A stretch of DNA of 12,698 nt. Source: Methylophilaceae bacterium. GTDB lineage: Bacteria; Pseudomonadota; Gammaproteobacteria; Burkholderiales; Methylophilaceae. The stretch lies in assembly GCA_025362115.1 (NCBI GenBank), contig JANYIK010000076.1, positions 1 through 12,698 of the forward strand, in the 5' to 3' direction. Positions 1 through 5,782 of the stretch are shown here, in pieces. Numbering within the stretch: position 1 is the first letter of the stretch; the number at the start of each line of letters is the position of its first letter. The notes beneath the pieces were generated by a model, which was given only the letters and a program-made list of their open reading frames with translations, was not told the DNA's origin and searched no databases. The position numbers and the translations under genes were made by a program.

Positions 1-3
1 ATT

Positions 4-1398
4 ATGATGACCAATACACAAGACATTCAAGCGATAGACTCGGCGCACTCTATGCACCCGTTTACCGATCACAAGAGCCTGGCGGCGAAGGGTGCGCGCA
101 TTATTACCAAGGCTTCCGGCGTGCATATATGGGATTCGCAGGGTGCCAAGATTTTTGATGGCATGTCGGGTTTGTGGTGCGTGAACGTGGGCTATGGTCG
201 CCAGGAGCTGGTAGATGCGGCTGCAAAGCAGATGCAGGAATTACCTTATTACAACAGCTTCTTCCAAACCACCAATGTGCCAGCGGTAAAACTCGCCGAA
301 CGTATTGTGGGCTTGGCGGGCGAGCGTTTTTCACATGTGTTTTTCAGCAGTTCGGGTTCTGAATCCAACGACACCAACATCCGCATGGTGCGTCACTATT
401 GGAATACGCTGGGACAGCCAGAGCGTAGCGTCATCATCAGCCGCAACAACGCCTATCATGGTTCGACTATGGCGGGCGCGTCGCTCGGCGGTATGTCTGG
501 CATGCACGCGCAGGGTGGTTTGCCGATTCCCGGAATCGTACATATCGAGCAGCCTTATCACTATGGCTTAGCGCCGACCAAAGACCGCGACGCGTTCGGC
601 ATCGAGGCGGCAGGCTGGCTAGAGCAAAAAATTCTGGAAGTTGGCGCGGATAAAGTCGCTGCCTTCATCGGTGAGCCAGTGCAGGGCGCTGGTGGCGTGA
701 TTATTCCACCCCAAACCTATTGGCCGGAGATTCAGCGTATCTGCGACAAATACGGCATTTTGTTGATTTGCGACGAGGTGATTTGTGGCTTCGGGCGCTT
801 GGGTACATGGTTTGGTTCGGAATTACTCGGAGCCAAGCCTGACTTGATGACTTTCGCCAAAGGTGTGACTTCAGGCTACATCCCGTTGGGTGGTGTGGTG
901 GTGGGAAAGCGCGTGGCTGACGTGTTGATTAACCAAGGTGGCGAGTTTAATCACGGCTACACCTATTCCGGCCATCCGGTGGCGTGCGCGGTGGCCTTGG
1001 CTAACATTGATATTCTTGAAAAAGAAGGTTTGGTGGATCGCGTGCGGAATGAGACAGGGCCTTACTTGGCAAAACAGTTTGCCAAGCTGGGGGAGCATCC
1101 TTTGGTGGGTGGCGCTGAAACCTGTGGGCTGGTTGCAGGTTTTGCCTTGATGAAAAATAAAACTCGCCACCTCGCCTTCGATGAAGCGCTCGAAGTCGGT
1201 ATGGTTTGCCGTGGCCATTGCTTTAGTAGTGGCTTGATTATGCGTGCGGTGGGTGACCGCATGATTATCGCACCGCCGCTATGCACCACCAAAGAGCAGA
1301 TTGATGAAATGATGGGCTTGATTGTTAGGTGTTTGGACGCGACCTTGGAAGATGTCACGGCGCGCGGTTGGCTAAAAGAGGAATTACTGGCGGCGTGA
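4..1398 (+). CDS. spuC: putrescine--pyruvate aminotransferase-like, class III PLP enzyme
   Basis: This enzyme probably moves the terminal amino group of putrescine to pyruvate, giving 4-aminobutanal and alanine in the cytoplasm. It is the first catabolic step of the transaminase route. The 464 residues match the usual length of the SpuC branch of class III (omega) aminotransferases. Seen directly: the GLWCVNVGYG segment near residues 56-65, the SGSES phosphate-binding segment near 117-121, the aspartate that pairs with the PLP ring nitrogen (D257 in CDEVICGFGR), and the Schiff-base lysine K286 in FAKGVTSGYIPLGG. The D-to-K spacing of 29 residues is the class III norm. Two ATG codons are adjacent at the start, and the ribosome binding site lies outside the window, so the true start could be further upstream. 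The potF-potI importer genes follow, as in pseudomonad spu clusters. Related omega-aminotransferases take beta-alanine or other diamines, so the substrate rests on sequence resemblance plus context. Confidence 0.85.
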   Translation: MMTNTQDIQAIDSAHSMHPFTDHKSLAAKGARIITKASGVHIWDSQGAKIFDGMSGLWCVNVGYGRQELVDAAAKQMQELPYYNSFFQTTNVPAVKLAERIVGLAGERFSHVFFSSSGSESNDTNIRMVRHYWNTLGQPERSVIISRNNAYHGSTMAGASLGGMSGMHAQGGLPIPGIVHIEQPYHYGLAPTKDRDAFGIEAAGWLEQKILEVGADKVAAFIGEPVQGAGGVIIPPQTYWPEIQRICDKYGILLICDEVICGFGRLGTWFGSELLGAKPDLMTFAKGVTSGYIPLGGVVVGKRVADVLINQGGEFNHGYTYSGHPVACAVALANIDILEKEGLVDRVRNETGPYLAKQFAKLGEHPLVGGAETCGLVAGFALMKNKTRHLAFDEALEVGMVCRGHCFSSGLIMRAVGDRMIIAPPLCTTKEQIDEMMGLIVRCLDATLEDVTARGWLKEELLAA

Positions 1399-1400
1399 TT

Positions 1401-1478
1401 TTGTAGCACAGACCACTCTTTTAAGCCCCTCTTAACTTGGGGCTCAGCAAAATGCAGGCGAGGCCGCCTGCGCTACAA
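1401..1478. repeat. 78-base foldback repeat with two internal hairpins
   Basis: The ends are perfect 7-base inverted repeats: TTGTAGC at 1401-1407 and GCTACAA at 1472-1478. Inside lie two more perfect inverted repeats. AGCCCC (1424-1429) pairs with GGGGCT (1439-1444) around a 9-base loop. GCAGGCG (1454-1460) pairs with CGCCTGC (1465-1471) around a 4-base loop. The element begins 3 bases after the spuC stop codon. It could act as a Rho-independent-like end for spuC, but no T-tract follows either stem, so a dispersed intergenic palindromic repeat (REP/MITE-like) is my preferred reading. Whether other copies exist cannot be seen in this window. Confidence 0.55.
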
Positions 1479-1516
1479 GTGTAGTCATGATAAGATTATT
1501 TCAACCTCGTGCGCGC

Positions 1517-1532
1517 TGGCATATAAGTTGCA
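1517..1532 (+). promoter_or_regulatory. sigma-54 (RpoN) promoter for the putrescine importer genes
   Basis: TGGCA (1517-1521) and TTGCA (1528-1532) match the -24/-12 consensus TGGCAC-N5-TTGCA. The invariant GG (1518-1519) and GC (1530-1531) are exactly 10 bases apart, the required spacing. The predicted transcription start near 1543 gives a leader of about 57 bases before potF. Sigma-54 promoters need an enhancer-binding activator. I see no clear NtrC-type palindrome between spuC and this site, so the activator is unknown. A weak sigma-70 -10-like TATAAG overlaps at 1522-1527 but has no good -35 partner. Confidence 0.72.
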
Positions 1533-1585
1533 TACTTGCGAGGTGTTGCGCTAGTTTTTAATTTGACTTTTAACGATAGAAATTT

Positions 1586-1591
1586 AAGGAG
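1586..1591 (+). promoter_or_regulatory. strong ribosome binding site of potF
   Basis: AAGGAG lies 8 bases before the ATG at 1600. It is one of the best Shine-Dalgarno matches in the window and fits the high synthesis expected for a periplasmic binding protein. It fixes the potF start. Confidence 0.75.
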
Positions 1592-1599
1592 AATGACAG

Positions 1600-2721
1600 A
1601 TGAAATCGCCTTTTAACAATTGTTTGCTTGCCGCACTGATGGGACTGGCGATGGGGGCGTTACTTGCTCCCAATGCTTACGCCAAAGAAGAAGAAAAAAT
1701 TCTCAATATCTACAATTGGTCTGATTATCTTGCTCCAGACACCATCCCCAATTTTGAAAAAGAATTCGGCATCAAAGTGCGCTATGACATCTTTGATAGT
1801 AACGAAATTCTACATGCCAAGTTGGTAGCAAAAAATACTGGTTATGACATTGTGGTACCTTCTTCCAATTGGGCAAAACTACAAATTGAAGGTGGTTTGT
1901 TTCAAAAGCTAGATAAAGCACAACTCACTAACTGGAAAAACCTAAACCCGAAGATATTGAGTCAAATGGCACAGCTGGATCCAGGTAATACTTATCTGGT
2001 GGACTGGCTGTGGAGCTACGACACGGTCGGTATTAATGAGGATAAGGTTAAAAAGGCACTTGGGACCATGCCTATGCCAGACAATGTGATGGATCTGGTG
2101 TTTGACCCCAAATATGCTTCGAAACTTAAATCTTGTGGTATCAACTTTCTTGATACCGCAGCCGACATCTTCCCTATCGCTTTGCACTATATTGGCAAAG
2201 ACCCCTACAGCAAAAATCCAGCAGATTACGAGGCTGCATTTGCCATGCTGAAGAAAGTTCGTCCCTACATCAAGAAATTCAACTCCGGTGGTGAAATTGA
2301 AGAAATGGCGAGTGGATCATCTTGCGCTGCTTTAGGCTGGGCAGGTGATTTTAACTTGGCACGCAAGCGCTCTATTGAAAATAAACTAGAGCAAAACATT
2401 GTGGCTTTGGTGCCTAAAACAGGAGGCTTGTTGTTTATGGACACGATGGCGATTCCTGCGGATGCAAAACATCCTGGCAATGCGCATAAGTTCATCAACT
2501 ACATACTTAGAGGTAAGGTTCATGCAGGTCTGACTAATGCGGTTACCTATGCAAACCCAAATTCAGCTGCTACAGAGTTTGTAGAACCTGCGATTAAAAA
2601 TAACAAAAGTATTTATTTAGATGACGCAGCGATCGCAAAAATGATTCCTCCTGGCAATGTGGATAACGCTACGCGCCGCATCATGACAAGATTGTTCACT
2701 AAATTTAAAACTGGCCTTTGA
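1600..2721 (+). CDS. potF: periplasmic putrescine-binding protein of an ABC importer
   Basis: This protein captures putrescine in the periplasm and delivers it to PotGHI. Its 373 residues match PotF/SpuD-type proteins (about 370). A Sec signal peptide is visible: K2, a hydrophobic stretch at 9-23, and AYA just before the likely cut at 28/29. Aligned from memory with E. coli PotF, the ligand-box residues are kept: W40, S41 and D42 (IYNWSDY), S88, W247 and D250 (GWAGD), F279 and D281, and Y317. C179 and C242 match the PotF disulfide pair. One ligand residue differs: PotF E185 corresponds to D189 here. The gene has its own sigma-54 promoter and strong ribosome binding site, and is followed by a hairpin before potG. 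Its codons are visibly more A/T-rich than those of the catabolic genes. A mixed putrescine/spermidine or other diamine specificity is possible. Confidence 0.88.
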   Translation: MKSPFNNCLLAALMGLAMGALLAPNAYAKEEEKILNIYNWSDYLAPDTIPNFEKEFGIKVRYDIFDSNEILHAKLVAKNTGYDIVVPSSNWAKLQIEGGLFQKLDKAQLTNWKNLNPKILSQMAQLDPGNTYLVDWLWSYDTVGINEDKVKKALGTMPMPDNVMDLVFDPKYASKLKSCGINFLDTAADIFPIALHYIGKDPYSKNPADYEAAFAMLKKVRPYIKKFNSGGEIEEMASGSSCAALGWAGDFNLARKRSIENKLEQNIVALVPKTGGLLFMDTMAIPADAKHPGNAHKFINYILRGKVHAGLTNAVTYANPNSAATEFVEPAIKNNKSIYLDDAAIAKMIPPGNVDNATRRIMTRLFTKFKTGL

Positions 2722-2733
2722 TTAAGAAGAACC

Positions 2734-2756
2734 CCCTCCCCCCACGTGGGGGAGGG
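2734..2756. terminator. intercistronic GC-rich hairpin between potF and potG
   Basis: CCCTCCCCC (2734-2742) pairs perfectly with GGGGGAGGG (2748-2756) around a 5-base loop, giving a 9-base-pair all-strong stem 12 bases after the potF stop. Only TTAATTAGTT follows, so it is a poor intrinsic terminator. It more likely attenuates transcription or protects the potF transcript 3' end, so that binding protein exceeds membrane components. It may instead be a dispersed repeat. Confidence 0.55.
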
Positions 2757-2798
2757 TTAATTAGTTGGAAACTGCAATACTATTAATTGGGGGTATCT

Positions 2799-3941
2799 AT
2801 GGCGACGGCACCAAAAGCAAAAGCAGTACGCGAAGATTTACTACGAGTTGAAGGACTCACCAAAATCTACGATGGTGCGGTCAAGGCCGTGGATAACATC
2901 TCACTCACGGTTACCACAGGTGAGATTTTTGCCTTGCTAGGCGGGTCTGGCTGCGGTAAATCCACCTTGCTTAGAATGTTGGCCGGATTTGAAACACCTA
3001 CCCAAGGCAAGATTTATTTGGCAGGTGAAGATATTACCCATCTACCACCTTACAAACGTCCCATCAACATGATGTTTCAGTCTTACGCGTTGTTTCCGCA
3101 TTTGAGTGTATGGGAAAACATCGCTTTTGGCTTGAAACGCGACGGCATGCCAAAAAATGACATTAATGACCGTGTGGAATCCTTACTGGGTTTGGTGCAA
3201 CTCACAAAATTAGCTAAACGTAAGCCTCATCAACTCTCTGGTGGTCAGCAACAGCGTGTGGCTTTGGCGCGTAGTCTGGCTAAACGCCCGCAATTATTGT
3301 TGCTGGATGAGCCGCTAGGCGCACTGGATAAGAAACTGCGTGAATCAACGCAGCTTGAATTGGTCAATATTATTGAAGAAGTCGGCGTAACTTGTGTGTT
3401 GGTAACGCACGACCAGGAAGAGGCCATGACCATGGCAAGCCGTATAGCAGTGATGAGTGAAGGCTCGTTTATGCAAGTCGGCTCTCCTGATGAAGTGTAT
3501 GAGATGCCCAATAGCCGCCATGTGGCGGACTTTATCGGCAATGTGAATATATTCGACGGCGTGGTGGAGGTGGATGAGCCGGATCACGTCACGGTTCGCT
3601 GTGAGGAATGCGTACATTATGTAGGTCACGGTATCAGTGGTAACACAGGGATGTCGGTCAGTGTGGCGCTACGGCCTGAAAAGATTTTACTCTCCAAAAA
3701 TAAGCCGCAAGGCGAATTTAATAAGGGCAAGCCACAAGGTGAGTTTAACTGGTGCGAGGGCGAAGTGATTGAAATCGTCTATTTTGGTGCACATACCACC
3801 TATCACCTCAAGCTCGCTAGCGGCTTGGTGATTAAAGCGCAGGAACTCAACAGTACACGTGATTTAAGTTGCGGACTGACTTGGGGCGACCGCGCTTATG
3901 CCCATTGGAGCGATTTGGCCATGGTAGTGTTAACCCAATAG
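2799..3941 (+). CDS. potG: ABC transporter ATP-binding protein, putrescine importer
   Basis: This is the ATPase that powers the PotH/PotI permease on the cytoplasmic side. From the ATG at 2799 the protein has 380 residues, close to E. coli PotG (377). That start is preferred to the TTG at 2787 because a G-run (2789-2793) lies 5 bases before it. Seen directly: Walker A GGSGCGKST with K54, the Q-loop in MMFQSYALFPH near residue 100, signature LSGGQ (146-150), Walker B LLLLDEP with D170 and E171, and switch H204 in VTHDQEEA. The C-terminal third (from about 240) is the TOBE-type regulatory region. An oddity there is KPQGEFN present twice at a nine-residue period (302-308 and 311-317). Only 10 bases separate this gene from potH, so the two are co-transcribed. 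Confidence 0.9.
   Translation: MATAPKAKAVREDLLRVEGLTKIYDGAVKAVDNISLTVTTGEIFALLGGSGCGKSTLLRMLAGFETPTQGKIYLAGEDITHLPPYKRPINMMFQSYALFPHLSVWENIAFGLKRDGMPKNDINDRVESLLGLVQLTKLAKRKPHQLSGGQQQRVALARSLAKRPQLLLLDEPLGALDKKLRESTQLELVNIIEEVGVTCVLVTHDQEEAMTMASRIAVMSEGSFMQVGSPDEVYEMPNSRHVADFIGNVNIFDGVVEVDEPDHVTVRCEECVHYVGHGISGNTGMSVSVALRPEKILLSKNKPQGEFNKGKPQGEFNWCEGEVIEIVYFGAHTTYHLKLASGLVIKAQELNSTRDLSCGLTWGDRAYAHWSDLAMVVLTQ
3702..3749 (+). repeat. internal duplication of KPQGEFN in PotG
   Basis: Two 21-base copies (3702-3722 and 3729-3749) encode the identical peptide KPQGEFN, separated by two codons (Lys-Gly). Four of the seven codons differ, all at third positions (CCG/CCA, GGC/GGT, GAA/GAG, AAT/AAC), and none changes the amino acid. 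The duplication lies in the C-terminal regulatory region of PotG, away from the ATPase motifs, probably in a surface loop. Confidence 0.75.
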
Positions 3942-3944
3942 GAG
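3941..3944 (+). promoter_or_regulatory. ribosome binding site of potH, overlapping the potG stop
   Basis: GGAG begins on the last base of the potG stop codon and lies 7 bases before the potH ATG at 3952. This supports translational coupling of the two transporter subunits. Confidence 0.6.
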
Positions 3945-3951
3945 CGGTGTC

Positions 3952-4857
3952 ATGACTAAAATTTTGAGTTACTTACGTGATCTCAGGCATGGTCGTACAG
4001 TGGTCATTGGTGTGCCGTATTTATGGTTTGCGTTACTCATTGCAGTACCAGTCTTGATTGTCTTAAAAATCAGTTTGTCGGAAATGGAAACGACGTCTAT
4101 TTCCAGCATGATTAGCTGGGCAGATGGTTGGCCTACACTCAAGCTGAATTTTTCGAGTTATCTGTTTATAAGTGGCGATACGCTGTATGTGCAAACCTAT
4201 CTGTCCTCGATCGAGTATGCATTGATTACCACCATCATCTGTCTTGCCATAGGCTATCCCTTTGCCTACTTTATGGCGCGCAGTCCTAAGCATTTGCAGC
4301 CCATGTTGCTGATGCTCATCATGCTACCGTTTTGGACCTCGTTTCTGTTGCGCATCTACGCTTGGAAGACGCTGTTGGTCAGCAACGGTGCGATTAACAA
4401 CGTATTGCTCGCTTTAGGGATAATTCACGAACCATTGGCGATGATGAACAATTCATTTTCGCTGCTGGTGGGCATGGTGTATTCCTACTTGCCATTCATG
4501 ATACTGCCACTCTACGCCAATCTTTCTAAGCTAGACTTGCGTTACTTGGAAGCCGCAGCTGATCTTGGCACTAGTCCATTCAAAGCCTTCTGGTTGATTA
4601 CTGTTCCGCTGTCTAAAGCGGGCATCATCGCCGGATCTATGTTGGTATTCATTCCTGCGGTGGGGGAGTACGTGATTCCTGAATTGCTGGGCGGTCCTAA
4701 CACTCTGATGATAGGTCGTGTGCTGTGGGATGAATTCTTCAGTAACAACGATTGGCCAATGGCTTCTTCTGTGGCGGTGGTGATGATATTGCTGATACTG
4801 CTGCCAATGGCGCTGTTCAACAAATACCAGTCCGAGCAGGCGGAGGGTAAAGCATGA
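3952..4857 (+). CDS. potH: ABC transporter permease, putrescine importer (PotH type)
   Basis: This is one of the two inner-membrane subunits forming the putrescine channel. Its 301 residues fit PotH/SpuG-type permeases (about 290-317). Hydrophobic segments lie near residues 20-40, 80-107, 115-140, 160-185, 215-240 and 268-290, giving the usual six helices. A polar periplasmic loop follows the first. The cytoplasmic EAA motif that docks on the ATPase is clear at E200-G206 (EAAADLG), followed by PFKAFWLITVPLS. The gene sits between potG (10-base gap) and potI, overlapping potI by 4 bases (ATGA). Position and length match PotH better than PotB, but the two families are close. Confidence 0.88.
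   Translation: MTKILSYLRDLRHGRTVVIGVPYLWFALLIAVPVLIVLKISLSEMETTSISSMISWADGWPTLKLNFSSYLFISGDTLYVQTYLSSIEYALITTIICLAIGYPFAYFMARSPKHLQPMLLMLIMLPFWTSFLLRIYAWKTLLVSNGAINNVLLALGIIHEPLAMMNNSFSLLVGMVYSYLPFMILPLYANLSKLDLRYLEAAADLGTSPFKAFWLITVPLSKAGIIAGSMLVFIPAVGEYVIPELLGGPNTLMIGRVLWDEFFSNNDWPMASSVAVVMILLILLPMALFNKYQSEQAEGKA
4842..4847 (+). promoter_or_regulatory. ribosome binding site of potI inside potH
   Basis: GGAGGG lies within the last codons of potH, 6 bases before the potI ATG at 4854, which itself overlaps the potH stop as ATGA. It decides the potI start and implies coupled translation. Confidence 0.65.
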
Positions 4858-5687
4858 ACAAGATTTTCAGCAAAAGCTGGATGATCGCGGTATATGTGTT
4901 TTTATATATGCCCATCATCACGCTGGTCGTGTTTTCATTCAATGATTCACAACTGGTAACGGTGTGGAGTCATGCCAGCATTCGCTGGTATCACGTGCTA
5001 GTACACGATCGCGAACTGATTTCTGCGGTTGCCTTATCGCTCAGAATCGCGTTTTTATCTGCGTTGCTTTCCGTATTTTTTGGCACTTTCACTGCCTTTG
5101 CGCTGAATCGCTACAAGCGTTTCCGTGGGCGTACCTTGTTGTCGTCTATGGCCAGCACGCCGTTGGTAATGCCGGATGTGATTGTGGGTTTGTCCTTGTT
5201 GCTGATGCTGGTTTCCATGCAGCAGTGGTGGGGGTTCCCTGAGCGCGGCCTGCTTACCATCCTGCTGGGTCATGCCTTGCTTGGCACGGCTTACGCCACG
5301 GTAGTGGTGACTTCGCGTCTACGTGAGATGGACGGAAAGCTGGACGAGGCTGCTATGGACTTGGGCTGCCAACCATTCCAGGTATTCAAGCTGGTCACCT
5401 TGCCTTTGCTCGCCCCGGCCTTGGTATCTGCGTTCTTATTGACTTTCACTTTGTCATTTGATGACGTAGTGCTGTCATCCTTTTTATCCGGCCCAGGTTA
5501 CTCCACCTTGCCGATGGTGGTGTTCTCGCGTGCCAGATTAGGCTTAAACCCCACCATTAATGCCGTAGCCACCGTGACCATTACCGTGGTCAGCATTGCA
5601 GTGATTGTCTCCAGCTTCTATCAATCAAGAGCTGAGCGCAAACGTAAGTTAGAGGTGGCGCAGGCGTATAGCGATAGTAATCAATAA
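4854..5687 (+). CDS. potI: ABC transporter permease, putrescine importer (PotI type)
   Basis: This is the second inner-membrane subunit of the importer and pairs with PotH. The 277 residues are very close to E. coli PotI (281). It opens with a typical PotI/PotC-style start, a hydrophobic first helix ending in MPIITLVVFSFNDS. Further hydrophobic segments lie near 60-85, 100-125, 133-155, 185-210 and 235-260. The ATPase-docking EAA loop is at E165-G171 (EAAMDLG), followed by CQPFQVFKLVTLPLL. FDDVVLSSF near residue 204 is typical of this permease family. The start overlaps potH by 4 bases. A gap of 95 bases follows before gabD, the widest break within the transport and catabolic block apart from the gap upstream of potF. 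Confidence 0.88.
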   Translation: MNKIFSKSWMIAVYVFLYMPIITLVVFSFNDSQLVTVWSHASIRWYHVLVHDRELISAVALSLRIAFLSALLSVFFGTFTAFALNRYKRFRGRTLLSSMASTPLVMPDVIVGLSLLLMLVSMQQWWGFPERGLLTILLGHALLGTAYATVVVTSRLREMDGKLDEAAMDLGCQPFQVFKLVTLPLLAPALVSAFLLTFTLSFDDVVLSSFLSGPGYSTLPMVVFSRARLGLNPTINAVATVTITVVSIAVIVSSFYQSRAERKRKLEVAQAYSDSNQ

Positions 5688-5697
5688 ACTCATAACT

Positions 5698-5718
5698 CCT
5701 CTCCCCGCTGGGATGAGG
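5698..5718. other. imperfect hairpin between potI and gabD
   Basis: CCTC (5698-5701) pairs with GAGG (5715-5718), and CCC (5704-5706) with GGG (5710-5712), across two mismatches and a 3-base loop. The arms resemble the C-rich/G-rich hairpin after potF (2734-2756), so this may be a decayed copy of the same kind of repeat. No T-tract follows at once. An A-run (5750-5756) lies 31 bases downstream. Function is uncertain. Confidence 0.3.
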
Positions 5719-5770
5719 GGTGGCGCTTCTAGTAAGCACCAAAGCAGTCAAAAAAACGATAAGCAGCACC

Positions 5771-5777
5771 AGAGGAG
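5771..5777 (+). promoter_or_regulatory. ribosome binding site that sets the gabD start
   Basis: AGAGGAG lies 5 bases before the ATG at 5783. This shows that translation starts there and not at the in-frame GTG at 5720, which would add 21 residues unlike any aldehyde dehydrogenase N-terminus. Confidence 0.8.
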
Positions 5778-5782
5778 TTTCA

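Noticed and set aside
1424..1444. Classical Rho-independent terminator of spuC
   Set aside because: The 6-base stem has a 9-base loop and is followed by CAGCAAAA rather than a T-tract. It fits better as part of the larger foldback repeat.
2787..2798. TTG at 2787 as the start of potG
   Set aside because: The ATG at 2799 follows a G-rich ribosome binding site at suitable spacing and gives the expected family length.
5720..5782. In-frame GTG at 5720 as an earlier gabD start adding 21 residues
   Set aside because: The extension has no counterpart in the family and no ribosome binding site, while AGAGGAG sits 5 bases before the ATG at 5783.
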